Shown: piece by piece, positions 25,301-38,407 of the stretch
Numbering within the stretch: the first letter of the stretch is position 1
How the letters are laid out: every line of letters starts with the position of its first letter
Assembly: GCF_000004075.3 (NCBI RefSeq)
Contig: NC_026656.2
Location: 1,984,001 to 2,048,000 of the forward strand
Source of the DNA: Cucumis sativus
Lineage: Eukaryota; Streptophyta; Magnoliopsida; Cucurbitales; Cucurbitaceae
DNA length: 64,000 bases
Reading direction: 5' to 3'
Program-made: the position numbers and the translations under genes
Notes under the pieces: generated by a model
What the model saw: the letters and a program-made list of their open reading frames with translations, nothing else
What the model was told of the DNA's origin: nothing
The model's database searches: none

Positions 25301-25453
25301 GTGTAATTTCCAGAAATGAGCACATTTTGTGATGAAGAATGAGAATATAGAGTCCACAAACAGCATACATATCAGCAACCATTCAGAAACAGCAGACAAC
25401 AAAGAAGTAAAAAGACTTCTTTCGGAACGCGCTTCAACAGATGAAGTTCCCAT
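22387..25453 (-). CDS. Myosin-binding protein, MYOB family (GTD-binding domain, DUF593)
   Basis: Two coding exons, 25453-24202 and 23849-22387, joined by a GTGAGT donor and a TAG acceptor within a Cys codon, give 904 aa. The start is the ATG of MGTSSVEARSER; three upstream in-frame codons lack ATG. Residues about 17-42 form a transmembrane segment. A Cys/His-rich region follows at 54-107, with PCLLC, CHAH and CENC, as in MYOB1-3 relatives. A long acidic linker contains a tandem duplication (about 210-355). The GTD-binding coiled coil is at about 578-673 (DRLKRQVEYDKKVMSSLYKE onward to LEFYR). A second coiled coil near 850-900 ends HLRELRKIE. MYOB proteins anchor class XI myosins to transport vesicles through this domain (family knowledge). 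Downstream of the stop, a GTGAGT near 22344 and a CAG near 22236 suggest a 3' UTR intron. I cannot assign a specific paralogue. Confidence 0.88.
24392..24826 (-). repeat. Tandem duplication within the MYOB-type linker
   Basis: Two coding copies of about 70-72 codons lie head to tail: 24826-24614 and 24601-24392. Each begins VQ-x-RELKI, continues DTES-x-GNGS and DDLT-x-Q, and ends EPALAPEP-x-VLEPL. They differ at roughly a third of positions, with one small length difference, so the duplication is not very recent. The repeat is in frame and enlarges the acidic linker between the Cys-rich region and the GTD-binding domain. Confidence 0.85.
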
Positions 25454-25499
25454 TATAGTCAATGTCCCAAAGAAACCAAGTTAATAGGATAAATTAACC

Positions 25500-26700
25500 G
25501 TCTGGAGTGTGTAAATTTCAATCCTCAAAAGCAGTCCAAAAGGAAACTCAATCAAGCATCAACTGCAGGGTCAAAGAAGTTACAACACTGATTAATAAAA
25601 AGTGCAAAAAAACAACATAATTATGAAGAAAACAACACTTCTCCACTCCTCTTCGGACCCGTCCAAGAACAACCAAGTAGAGGAAGACAAAAAGATCCAA
25701 ATATAGACAGTTTGACTTTGATAGAACATAATTCCAAAAACCATGAGGTTGGTGGGGGGGAACAAATTGAATTAGAAGCAAATTGTGAAAGTGAACTAAA
25801 GAACGCCCAGAACAAAAGATTTAGGAAAAGAAGAATCATAACCAAATAGAAAAACAAAATTAAAATCTAAGGAAAAGGCAAAGAGTTATTAAATGCAGAA
25901 GGAGATTAATCAATGGAGTCAACCCAAATTAATAACCAAAAACGTAGACAAAAAAGGAATCATAACACTATAACAGCATAAAATCAATTGTTGAATATCA
26001 ATCAACAAGACAATAACCATATAACAGATAAAATCCAATTTTCATAACAGATCATACCCCATCAAGAAGCAGAGCATAAAACAAATTATGAAACAAAAAT
26101 CGAACAGATCAAGTCATGGAAAAGGATATAAAGACAGAAGACAAAAAACTCAAGGATCATCAGAATCCATCAACAGGTAGCAGAAGGATCAGATTCACAG
26201 AACGAAAATTACCCATAAAAAATTCAAAACCCAGCAAATGGTGTCTTGAGAGAGAGAACCCACAAATCAAAAAAACAAAAAGAAATCAGAGGAAAATCGC
26301 GATCCCAATATAGAGAAGAAAGTAAAGAACAAAACCCAGAAGCAGTTTTCTTTAATCTTTTTAATTTGTATAAAGATTAAACCCAAAGGCCCACCAAAAA
26401 GGTTGAACAATCCAACCAATTGGGGACGCAATAATTTACATTTTATTTATGGGATTAAAGAAAATGGAAGAGAGGGAAAGGAAAGAAGTTGGAAATGGAC
26501 ATGCACGCCGACCAAAGCCAAAAAGTCGGCTGCAGATCAAAAAGGAAAACGACGACGTTGATGAATAAGACTGAAAGTATAATCTCTGTAAAATGGGAAT
26601 GAAAAAGAAGGAAAAAAGGTTAATACTTTTGATTCAATCTGCATGAAGAACAGCAGAGAGATTTTGGGAAATTTTAGCGGTAATTATTCTACGGTTTTCT
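25500..26700. other. Probable 5' UTR and promoter of the MYOB-type gene
   Basis: A/G-rich sequence on the + strand, hence C/T-rich on the coding - strand, as expected of a plant leader. A leader intron is possible but I could not fix its borders. Frames in this stretch have no domain. Confidence 0.4.
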
Positions 26701-29643
26701 TTTTCTTTCTTTCTTTGTTCTTACATCTTCCCTCTCTCTCTCCTCTCCATTACTTTTTTTCCTTTTTTTCTTTTCTTCTAATTTTTTCAATTTCTTTTTT
26801 TTCTTTAAAATAAATATATTATATATTTCATGTTTGTTTAATCAAATCTCAAATTATTACATTCTCTTTTTATCATAATAACACAACAAATTTAAACCAC
26901 AAACATCTCTTTTAATTGATAATAAATATTATATTTATAGTTAGTTAAGTTATGCTCGTTTGAAATTCATTGTACCTCCAATTTCTAATTTTTGTAACCA
27001 TCCAATAACCACTTTAGTGATATGTTTTGACAGGTAATAATTAATTATCTCTTATGACCACCTTCAACGTCCAACTCTACATGACTACCACCTCTGGCCA
27101 TCAACTTCAAAAGATCATCGCTCCCTGTTGAAAAACTCAAACCATCAACTCCAACACAACCGATCCATCATATACTGAAAAAAAAATAGTTGGTGAAAAG
27201 TATTTGCAAGTACAAAATTGAAATTACTAAGTTTATGATGTTTAATAGTTGTCATCTTATATAGTAGTTTTATATCATCATGATTGTACTTTTGATTTCA
27301 TCTCAAATACCTCATGCATATTGTGATAGTTGTTATCTCCTTATATATTCCTAATCATCATTTTACGTAGATATAAGGTATTGATCATATTCTCAACACC
27401 AACATCCAAGCATATAATAAATCCCAACTTACAATTTAACATAAGATGCCATAGAAAGCTCTAAACCTCTTGACGACCTTTTTTTTTTCTTGTTTGCATA
27501 CGCATATACATCCCACTAATGTGAAACGATATTATAATTATTTTTACATTTTGTCTACCTCAAGTACAATGGTTACCTAGAACAAAAATTGCAAAAATAT
27601 ATAATATAATTAAAGAGTTATATGTACCCTTCTCAAATTGTACAAAGAGTTATACAAAAATAGCCACAAGATCACAGTAAAATTTTTAGAAGCATTGGTT
27701 TATTTATTTTGAGAAAGATATAAAAAAGAAGAAAAAAAAGAAGAAGTATAATAAGGTTATTTAGAAAAGAGTAAAATAGGGATACAAATAATAGGTGAGG
27801 TTGAGATCACCGTCCAATGAGCGGTAAAGTCTAGAGAGAAATAGAAAATTGAGGGAATGAGAAGGTGGGTGGAAATTAGTAAAGTGAAAAGCGGGTAAGT
27901 TTAAGAATTTGGAATTCAGACGTGGGAAGTGGTGGCCGCCCAGTCCCCCCCGGCTGCCATTATCATTTATGAGTTGACCCTTCAAAACCACTTTTTTTAT
28001 TAACTAATCCTCAATAATTAATCTCTTTTATATACTTTTCTGTTTTTAATTTTTACTATTTTAGTTTTTATTTAATATAAAAAAATTTACTAAAATATTT
28101 ATCTAATATAATATTATTTATAATTTATTAATAATAAATACTAATTCACATTTTTTTTATTAGTGTCTATCAATATAGACATTAAATAACTCAGGGTATT
28201 TATTATTAATAGATTCTAAAATTTTACTATTTTTTAATACTTTTATCTTTTATAATAATATTTTTTTTCTTATTCACTTTTTAAAAACTAGTCGTTAAAA
28301 ATAAATATAATATCAAACTAAATCAAATCTAAAGATAACGTAGATAATAAAATAAAATTTAAAATATTCTTAAAAGATAGTATTAAAAATATTTTATCAG
28401 TTCATGTGTTCAACGATTCTAAAACATGGGAAACAAATCAAATATATATATATATATATATATTATTTATGAGTTCATGATTAAGTTAAGGTAGAATTGA
28501 TGCATTACAAATTCACAATGGTATTATCACTTGTATGATTGTCCTTTTGTTATGAGTAAAGCTTGCATGTGGCGAAGTTACTTTATGCTACTGCTTTTCT
28601 AATAATCATAAAGTGATACTAGAGAGAGGATTTAAGTTTTTCCCAAACTTAACTCATCTTTTTTTCTATGCCTTGCCTATTAAGCTATATATGTTTAGAT
28701 TTGGAACACTTTCAAGGAATTAATATGGAATAATAACTATTAAATGATAATAAATGAAATTGAAAAAATGATAGAAACCTTATATTAATAATTATATCTT
28801 TAGCTAGGGTCACACGAAGCTTACCTCAACTAGCATTCGAGTGTACTAAACCCACGAGATATGTGGTTCATATACCCCTACTCCAATTATTGTTCTAAAT
28901 AATTATAATGATAATCTTTACCAAATTGCTAATCATTTACTTTGCCACAAAGTTGTTAAAAAGAGAAAAAAAAATTAAGTTTAAATCAACGGTAATTAAC
29001 TTTCCTTCTAGAAGTTAGAGATTCAAATTTCCTAACTTTGAGTGTAAATGGTTGTTATTTGTGATTCCAATAGCGAGGTAGGTCTTGGTTTGGTGTAGCT
29101 GATTGAAGGTTTGATTTTTATGAGGCCACTTGGGATGCATTCAAATGTAGATATGATTTGTCATTTATGCAACCAAATTAAGACAGTGGGTTCATAATTA
29201 CACTATTATTTGGCATATTAATAGGATCCTTTTCCTATAAAGCTTAATATCAAGGCATAGGGGCCCATAACTACACTATTATTTGGCATATAATAGGACC
29301 TTTTTTCCTATTATCTTAAATATATCCATCAACTTCAAAATAGTTAGGTAATAGTGACACATCTTAATTCCTTCATCATTAAGGTGAGATGTGAAACCTA
29401 TTTATATATAGAAAGATAATTTTCTTAACCAAGTAAAATATGAAGATATATAAATCTTGTATTAGTTTAACTAATTTACAATTACATCAACCTCAACATT
29501 GATGATCTTAGTTTGAAACCAAGAATTAACACATTGATGTTAATTTATTATATATTTATATAAAATTTATTTCAATTTACATACTACAAAATTAACGACT
29601 AATCATATGCATATCACTTTTATTTCATTGCAAACAACAATAA
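26701..29643. other. AT-rich intergenic DNA
   Basis: No supportable gene. An AT run lies at about 28441-28462. A GC-richer block at 27780-27960 is noted under findings. A repeated segment at 29.19-29.31 kb is listed separately. Confidence 0.6.
29188..29312 (+). repeat. Imperfect direct repeat, about 50 bp, two copies
   Basis: Sequences at about 29188-29237 and 29261-29312 share the core acactattatttggcatat with matching flanks and a few differences. They are separated by about 24 bases. It looks like a local duplication; no function is evident. Confidence 0.7.
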
Positions 29644-32600
29644 TCATTCCTCATATCTTACATGTTGAACAATCTTCCTTCTTATGAATCTTTGTGGTAT
29701 ATGAAGGAATGAATATCCCTCAACGCCAGGATCACAAAAAGGAATAGCCAAGTAAAGAAAAGTAAATCCCCCAAAAATCAGAAAAGGAGTTAAGGAAAAT
29801 GCTTTTGCATTTGCCATCACAACATAAGTACCCGAAGCAAATGCTATAACCATAGCAACGATAGCAATACTAGTGAACGTTACAGCAATTCCCATATACC
29901 TTACTCTCTGATAATGGTCAGTAATTGAAGTGTGGAAATGAAGAAGCACTGCAAAAACTGAGCAACAAAAGGCTATTGTGTTGAATATTACAAACACTTT
30001 AAAACCTCCTTTGTTGCTAAGAATTGATAGTCCAATGTTTTCATAGTATCCACCAGGCATTGAGAATCCAGCTGCAAATGTAACTGTGGCTACTAAAGTT
30101 GCTACTAATAGGTTCACTTCTAATGCTTTTTGTTTTTCTGTATTGTATGAACTCTCTTTCTGCTTTATGCTATTTATTCCATTTGTATCATCATCATCAT
30201 CATCATCATCTAATTCTTCTATTTTAATTTCTTGGTTCATCTTTTTTATTGCTTGTGTAGCTAAGTGTTGCATTGTCATTGATCCGGTCGAACCAATGAG
30301 AATGTTTCGGATTACTGCTGCCCTTAGTCCTTCCTGAAAATAAGGTTATAAGTTTAGTCTATAAAATTTTAAAAGCATTCTAATAGAGTTAAATTATTAA
30401 CAAGTGTTCTTTTGAACAATCCACGGCCGAGAAATTAGTGAATATGTATTGAAATATCTCAATTAGGTTGATACATATCATTATTTCATGCATAATTAAG
30501 GTTCAAATTAGGCGTGAGAACAGATCAAACACAAAAGAGAAAGCAAAAGTGAAGGAAACGCCATCCAGTTAAGGGCAATAAAAGATACATTACTACAAAA
30601 AAAATGCATTACTTGATGCTTGCGACTTTTAATTACTTATCAATAATAGTGAAAAAAAAGGGAGTTTCACGAAATTTTCTGGTATTTTCAGGCTAGCCAA
30701 AACTTGACATTCTTATAGTTTTAATCAAAGTATTTTGTTCCCCATCTTGTTTTTATATCCCTCCCTCCTTGATTAATAAAAAGTCAAAAACATAAAATTC
30801 AAACCACTAAATTTCTTTGTGAAAAAAACCCTCTTTCTTCTCTAGTTCTCTTACACACATCTCTCTCGCGCCACTCTCATAACTATCATTATTCCCCATC
30901 TCTGTTCAGCACACAAGTCCAGCAGCTTCGCTCCGATCCATTCAAGCACCGTCCATTGACCACTGTTTGAGCTTTTTGTTGCAGGTTTGTTCAACTTTCC
31001 TTCCAGCATTGTTCGAGCTCCATTCAAGCATCCTTTGAGGTTTGTTCTATGCCGTTTGAGCTGTGTTCGAACTGTTTAATTTTTTCTATTATTTTTATAT
31101 ACATGTATTTTTGCAAAATACAAAATCGATCGCTGACCGCTCCTCGCACTCAAGGTGCAGCCAACGGACATCAGTTTCCATCGATTTCTGTCATTTGGTT
31201 TGGTTTTCCAAATCCCTTCGCTCACCCGTGATTTAAAATAGTTTTATACATTCAGTTACCAAAACACAAACATAAAACGTGTACTCTCAATCAATCAAAA
31301 GATAAGTGATTCAAAACCATCCAACCCATATTTTAACTTCTAAAAAAGAAAAAAGAAAAAAAGAAACTTAAAAGAAAGAGAGACGTACCAGGTCATGTTT
31401 ATTGAAGATATCAAGTGCTGTCAAGGACGTTTTATTCTTGACATTCTTATCCACATTTTCACTAGTCGCAAGTATTTCAATAATATCGTAAAACTTGTGA
31501 AATGCTGCATGATGCAAAGCCATATTTCCATCACAATCAGCTTTATTCATTACTCTTCCTTGCTTTGCCCTTCCTAATATCAATTTCACAACTTTTCTTT
31601 GATCTCCTAAAACTGCAGCATGAAGAGGCGTTCTACCTTTGTTATCGACAAGATAGCAAGAATCTTGACAACAATTTAAAATCGCTTCCACTGCATCCTT
31701 ATGGCCTTTAAAAGCAGCAATGTGTAGAGCTGATTCTCCATTGTTGTCTACAATGTAAATGGAAGAACTCTCGTTTTGAAGAAATAGATTTATTGCTTCT
31801 GTTCTTCCATAGAGTGAAGCATAATGGAGAGGTGTCAGTCCCAAGTCATCTTGTTCTTTTATCATTTCTTTCCTCCATTCCACGAATAATTTGATTATTT
31901 CAAAGTCTGAAACATTAAAAAAAAAAAAAAAAAAAAGAATTAATTTAGAAAATGGGCAGTGAGTTGTTGAATATTTATTTAGAGATAAGCCGATTGAAAG
32001 GCCTCCAATCTCAAAAGATCAAGGATGTGCAAACCAATTACCACTAAATTAACTTCACTAGTGGAGCATAATTCTTTCTACAGTAATTTGCATTTATACC
32101 TCTTATTAGAAAACTAGAAATAATGAAATAGACAATTCCTTGAATTGCAACAAAATTGATGTAGTTCAAGTGAACATCCAAGTTTAAACTTTATTAAAAG
32201 AAACACAATGTTAAATTAATAAACTCAAGTTTTTCTCTAACAAATTAATTTATCTTAAATCAAATGAAATTGTGGAAATTTTGGAGATATAAATTAATAT
32301 TTTTATAGAAATTTTTAAAATTTGAGATTTAAGATTTTTTTAAAAAAAACACACAAATCCTAAAGTTTGCCAACTAAATTTATAATTTAAATCCTAATTA
32401 GTAAAGTAGAAAAAAAAAAAAAGGACAGTTAAAAACAAGTCAACAAAAGAAAGGAAAAAAGTTTATTAATTTGATTTATTTTGATAGTTCAACCCTAGCT
32501 ATACACAACCACAAATTCTTTATCTTCAAATTTAAAAAAGAAAAAATATATGTCTTATTTCATAAAGAAAGACTCCATAACATTATTATCCTAGTCAACA

Positions 32601-33337
32601 AAATACTTAAATAAAAACCTCTCTTTTGAAAAACCTTGATATTACTATACTTTATCTTTCTTTAAAAGAAAATTAAAACCATTATGGTATTAATTCTTTG
32701 TACTACTTTCCTTCCTTCCATACTTCCATACTTGCTATAAATTTTGTAAGAAAACATTGAAAAGGGTAATTCATGAGATGTTACCATAATTGGGATAGAA
32801 AAGAGTTGGATGCAATGCAGTTAAGCCCTTAGCTCCTGTATATGAAGCCAACAAGTTCGCCTTACGAATAATGGACTGAGGAACTTCCCAAAATCCGGCA
32901 GCCACCGCTAAGTATAGCGGCGATTCCCCGCTATTATTTACGACTCTGCAAAGCTCCGGGTCCGCTTCCACAATCTTCTCCACACATATCAAACTCCCAA
33001 TTCTCGCAGCACAATGCAAAGCAGTATCGCCATTGTGATTCACCATTCGAAGGAGCCCCCGGAATTGGATGAAAAATTCCACAAATTCTGAGAGAGCTTC
33101 CCTGGCAGCGATGTGCAGCGCGGTATCACCGGCGCCATTCTGCAGCCGTAGAAGGGCTTCACAGTCTCTCACGATGGCTTCCGCAAACCCGAGTTGGCGG
33201 AATTCGGTGGCGACGTGGAGTGGAGTGTTTTGATTTGGGGAGAGTTGAGAGGGGAGGAGTAATTTTGTAAGTGGTGTTAGAGTTCGGAGATGACCCAAGT
33301 CGCCATTGGTGGCGGCAATGAAGAGCTGTGGATCCAT
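29644..33337 (-). CDS. Ankyrin-repeat membrane protein with PGG domain (ACD6/ITN1-like superfamily), 586 aa
   Basis: Three coding exons: 33337-32785, 31906-31389 and 30333-29644. All junctions are GT-AG and in phase. Exon 1 (MDPQLFIAATNGD) encodes about five ankyrin repeats, with signatures such as NTPLHVA, DTALHIAA, DTALHCAA and ESPLYLA. Exon 2 encodes four more (LTPLHYA, ESALHIAA, RTPLHAA, NMALHHAA). Exon 3 holds a linker with an eight-Asp run from a GAT microsatellite (about 30189-30211). The PGG domain follows: VNLLVATLVATVTFAAGF and MPGGYYE, then three further hydrophobic segments, making about four membrane spans. Plant relatives such as ACD6 and ITN1 act in salicylic-acid defence and salt/ROS signalling at membranes. 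This gene's own role is not known. Unlike the neighbour at 38.4-41.9 kb, it lacks the 144-nt linker exon. Intron 1 is about 880 bp and intron 2 about 1,055 bp; intron 2 has an odd GC-richer insert. Confidence 0.9.
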
Positions 33338-33399
33338 GGAGTGGAGGAATTAGCGGTAAACGTTGTCGTTTTAATGGAGGAAACCGGTTTCTTTTTCTT

Positions 33400-34030
33400 T
33401 CTCAATCAATTAGTAAACGATCAAGTCATTGTCTCTTTCTCTCTCCGTTTACTTCACTCAAGTCTTGTTGGTTACTATATACAAGACGTGTCAATATCAG
33501 TGGAATATATATTGTTTTAAGGTATTCTAAGGCGGCCTCAAATATTATAATCCATCAATGATAGATTGAGATAACTATTATCTATCATAATATATAGTAG
33601 TATATCTTGATCTATTGTCATCCATTGTGAATAGACTTTGATATATATTTTATAAATATTTTGGTTCATTTTGCTATATTTGAAAATAATAATATTATTA
33701 ACTAAGTAAATCTTAATTTACGAGTCATTGTTTTAAGGAAAATTAAAGTGGGTGACTCACTTTTTCCATTTTACATGTAATATGAAACTTTTTGGTGTAT
33801 GAAGTGTGTATCGGGTGTATAAAAGGTATCAAGTGTATATTAACAGTATATTGAGTGTCATCGTGTGTATCCAAATGTATTCGTACTTTTTTTGACATTT
33901 TATGGTCGAACTAGCTAGTGTTTTATCATTTTTGCAAAAGTAATAAGTCTAGGCCATGCAATTCTGGTTTTAAATAATAAAATTGTTGGAAATCATATAT
34001 AGCAAGATTTTGATGTCTATCGTTGTCTAT
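33400..34030. other. Promoter-side DNA of the 586-aa ANK-PGG gene
   Basis: AT-rich spacer between the intact gene and the first decayed relative. It holds AT-rich direct-repeat-like words (tatatc/gtatc series at 33.78-33.86 kb) but no supportable gene. Confidence 0.45.
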
Positions 34031-34032
34031 AT

Positions 34033-34798
34033 TTATAATATTTTAGTTGTTTCGACAGGAGTTGTGAATCCGGCTGCGAATGTCATCGTTGCCACCAACA
34101 CTGCCACGACTAGGTTCACTTCTACTTCAATTTTCATTTCACATTTCTTTAATTTGTTTTGGTTACTGTTGTTTGTTATGGTCATGATCTCCATTATCTT
34201 GTCATTTGTTGCGACTTCTTTCCTCATTTTTTTTAGTATTGTGTAGGCACGTTCATATGGGTACCATTACACTCTTTTCTTTTTTTAACCAAGTATGAAC
34301 TTAAATAAAGTTCTTCAATGGATTCCTACAATAATGTAAAGAAAATATATTTTTACCACAAAATTTAAGTTAATTATTTACAGGGATATTTTCAAATATA
34401 GCAATAATAAAGTTGCTTTGAATTTAACTTGCAAATGATGAACTTTTTATTGGATGGGGCCGTGTCCTTCTTCCAATTCACCATTCTAGTTAAATCCTTA
34501 CACTTTCCAGTTTCGATGTCGGAACTTTTTATATAGTCAATAGAAACCTGAACCAATTTTTTGTTACCTTCTCCCGCTGCAATGTGCAGAGCCGTGTTGC
34601 CTGTGGAGTTTGCTAGCAAGAGCAGCGGGTACACCTGCAAGATCCTTATTGCAAAATGCGTTTGATGGAATTCTGTGGCCACGTGAAGTGCAGTATCCTT
34701 GTATGGTGTTAGCTCTTTCTCAAAAACTGAACTATTTCCAAGTTGTCAAAGTATCTCAAGTCTCCATAAGCAGCAGCCCAGTACAGATTTGGATCCAT
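34033..34798 (-). pseudogene. Decayed ANK-PGG gene, truncated, close to the 586-aa type
   Basis: The - strand begins at 34798 with MDPNLYWAAAYGDLRYF, like MDPQLFIAATNGDLGHL of the intact neighbour. The frame then shifts before KDTALHVATEFHQTHFA. Two ankyrin repeats follow (to about 34430, with TGNTALHIAAGEG), then MVNWKKDTA breaks off where LH should continue. About 200 bases on, a piece of the PGG segment appears (34145-34043) with VNLVVAVLVATMTFAAGF and a changed TPVE in place of PGGY, then a stop. The second ankyrin exon and the last three membrane spans are missing. A frameshift plus loss of an internal exon and the 3' end make a functional protein very unlikely. Confidence 0.85.
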
Positions 34799-34859
34799 GG
34801 AGATTTAGGAGCTTCGTTTCAAGAGACTATAAGAATAATGATAATATTGGAATAATAGC

Positions 34860-37800
34860 AACACATACAAATGATTTGAGAATTCACTAAGTTGTTAGGC
34901 ACTTAAATAGGAGAAAATTACATAGGGGGACTATATTTTTCTATGTATATATTTCCTAGACGTCTCTTTAGATACCTAATAACGTGTTTGGCTTATAGTA
35001 TACTGATCTTTTGTAAAAAAAAATTAGAAAAATAAATAACACTAAACTTTTTTCAAAATTGAAATGTTCATTTACATCCTTATACATCCAATTTTGTTTC
35101 ATTTTAGTCATCATACTCGTAATCATTTCAGTATCTTTATTTTAATAATTTCTATTTCATTTTTTAGTGATAAAAAAAGATCACTTTCTTATAGTTCAAT
35201 AGTCAAAATAAACCAAAATTAAAAATACAATGATAAAATTGACATTTTATAAATAAAAATGACCCAAGGTTGAAGTATACAAAATCAAAATAAACGTTTA
35301 GAAAGTACAAGGACGATGTCCAAAATAGTATTTGAATAACATGATTAGATATCGATAAACATAACCATTCAAAACCGATACTAAAGTGATGAAAACATAA
35401 TAAACAAATTTTTCTTTATTTCTCTATTTTTCTTTTTCCTCATTAATGATGACGATGGATGAACATAAATATGTACTATTAAGTTTTATATCTCGACCAT
35501 AAAAAAATAAAGTTCAAATCAAAGATATGTTGAATAACTATCTTCTTATGATTAATGCTTTTGTAATTACACATTTAGAAAAGTTTGTGATATTTAATAT
35601 ATTCTTTTTGCTGTTCTTTACTTGTCCAATGTATTGCACTTTAGACACACCTGCATAAAGGGTGAAAGTGACCAAAGATTTATCCGATATGTTCATAGAG
35701 AAAATAATGAAAATCTATAAGCTATTTAAAGGCAAAAATATGGTATATGAACAAGGCAAGAATATGTTCTCAAATGAAAACAAAATAATGGGTGTGTTGT
35801 TCGATATGTTTTCTCGTGTTTAATTTAAAATTTAAGTCACTCCAAAGTTGTATTTGAAACAATTTTTATGAGTTAAAATGAGTTATTTGAAAAACATTCC
35901 CGTATTATCTTTCTTAACCAATACCATTTTATATGTATCTCTTTGCTTTAGCTACCATTTGTTTCAATGTTTATGTGTTATGTATGTCATCAAACGATTA
36001 CATATTGAGATTTAAATTAAGTTTAAGGATTTATTGTCGAGCTATTTTTTTTTTATCGATATATCACATTGTTATAAAGTCATTATAATTTAGTTACGAT
36101 TATTTAGATATCGGTAGCCATTTTGTTTTTTACTTTTTTTTTAATATTAAACCTCTGGACACTATTTTTTTCTTTGTTATCTACGGTATATCAATCATTT
36201 AAACAATCACACCAGAATTTGGAAACTAAAAAATAACTTTAAAAAATGTGTTTGGCTAAAAATTCAACTATTATCATTAAAAAAACAAATTATTCTAAGA
36301 CACATAGTGAAAATTAAATAGACTTTAACATTTTAAAAACAAAAACAAAAAAATGAAATTGTTACCAAACACAAAGTTTCAAATTTTATGTAGCATTCAG
36401 ATTGTCTTGGTTGAAAATACTTGAATATAGATACTTACTCGACTTTTTGGCTCATTCATTATCTATTATTTCTCACCAATTGAAGTTTCGCCAAAGCCTA
36501 TTAGAGTTGTGATTTTCCCCCAGCCACACTGTCCTCCAACATACGTACGTGTTTCATACACCATCATGCTGAACATTCCCACAGCTGTGTTTCTTGATCG
36601 TTAAAATGAAGCAAAGATGATGAAGTGGGATGTTATGGAGTGTCCAGTTAATGAAGATTTACTCCGAGTGCACTTACTCACCCAACTTATCCTTTCAAAA
36701 AAAAATGTTATTGCTTTAACTTTGTGTTTTATCATCTAATGTCATTATGTAACAAGCTGTGTTAGTCTGTTAGATATCCATTATTTTGATTATGATAGTC
36801 AAAGTCACGTTTTAGATATATAAGAAAGAAATCTATCAGCTGTGAGAAAGTGAATATTAGCTTTAATTTTCTTTTTTGGGTGTGTTGATATATTCCAATT
36901 TTATGTGGCTCTTATGTGTTAACTTTCGAAAAAGAAAAAGATTACATCAAAATAGTTTACGTATATTATTGAGTAATCAATAAAAAATGTTCGAGAAATC
37001 AAAATTCGGTTAATAGAATGAGAAAAGGATAAACAACAAGAAAAAGATTTTGAATGAACTTTAAACAACAAGGAAAATGGATAAAAGAGAGACTGTATGC
37101 CAGTTGTGATTAAAGCCTGTAGATGATAATTACTCATCACTAATAAACTTGGGATGTTACTGAAAGTTTGTCTTGTGATTCCCATGCCATGATCAATTAA
37201 CAAACCATCGTTTTAAAAATGTATTAATACTAATTAGAAATCTATCTCCACCGATAAAACTTCAATAATACAATGATATATCTCTTGTATGAGTCTTATG
37301 ACTAACTTAAACTAACTCGATTGTTCCAAGTTAAAAACAAGACACACACATTTAGCTTTATTCCTTAGAAAAGCAATGTGAAGTTTTATTTGAAATATAT
37401 CCTTAATCTATGTACAGGTGATGGAGCAACTCTAAATCCCAATATCAATTGTGACCAACATAGTTAATGATAATGACTACACTTTACGTTAATTCTTAGA
37501 GAAAGAAACAAACAAAGAAGCAATGTTAATTCTTGGGAAGATATTTGCAACTTGATTGGCTTGTGGACTAGCTAGTAGGCACAAATTGTTCAAAGACTAA
37601 GACCTGAGCACAATTTCACTAATCTTTAGAGAGTTTTGTTAGAATAATGGCTATGTACTTTGGGCTTTGCTTTCTAGTCCATTTGGATATTTTTGCCATG
37701 TATCATTGCTTTTTGTTGAATATACTATTGAGAGTTTGATAGTGCTAAAGGATTATCGCACACTCGTTTCCTTTTTTAAAAAAAGAAAATTGGAGGTAAT

Positions 37801-38400
37801 ACATTTACGTTATAACACATCAATAACAGTATGCTTTTGTTTTCAAGGATTTCATTTATAACTTGATCAGCTCCAATTAGAATGATTCTCCCAATCATAT
37901 GTATATTTCACATTGGGCTTAGCTAGCAATAATAATCAATATCAAGGGCCAAACTAGAAGAAGTAGCAATAGATCATAAAAAGATTGTGACTTCCACCCA
38001 TAACAAATAGTAAGCTGAGGCCCCCTTTCCACAATTTCAAATTACTCCAAGAAAAATCATGATGTTACTGATCAATGATATTGATATCAATCCATCTCTG
38101 TCTTAAGTTCCAGTTGCTGTCTAATCATGATAATCAATAGGATATATTTAATAGAATGATATAGAATTTTGGCCAAATATTGAAAGTTTGCTCACATCCA
38201 AAAAAACTCAAGCGAATGGGCTTCATTTTAAACAACCAAATGTCTTTTCTTTTATAGATGACTCGCACAAATGTATATAGCAGAAATTTTACTGCATAAA
38301 ACCTAAGTATTGCATTGACAGGGTATCATCAAGATGTACCCAACATTCTTATTTTTGACCCCATAATCTTTTTATTACACAAAAAATTACAATATTATTA
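34860..38400. other. AT-rich intergenic DNA within the ANK-PGG cluster
   Basis: No supportable gene. The frames at 36919-37203 and 37667-37861 are low-complexity or without domains. No further ankyrin or PGG remnants were recognised, though I cannot exclude highly decayed ones. Confidence 0.55.
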
Positions 38401-38407
38401 ATGTGGG

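Noticed and set aside
36576..36600. Stretch reminiscent of miR396 (TTCCCACAGCTGTGTTTCTT)
   Set aside because: It needs insertions to align with miR396 and I found no complementary arm.
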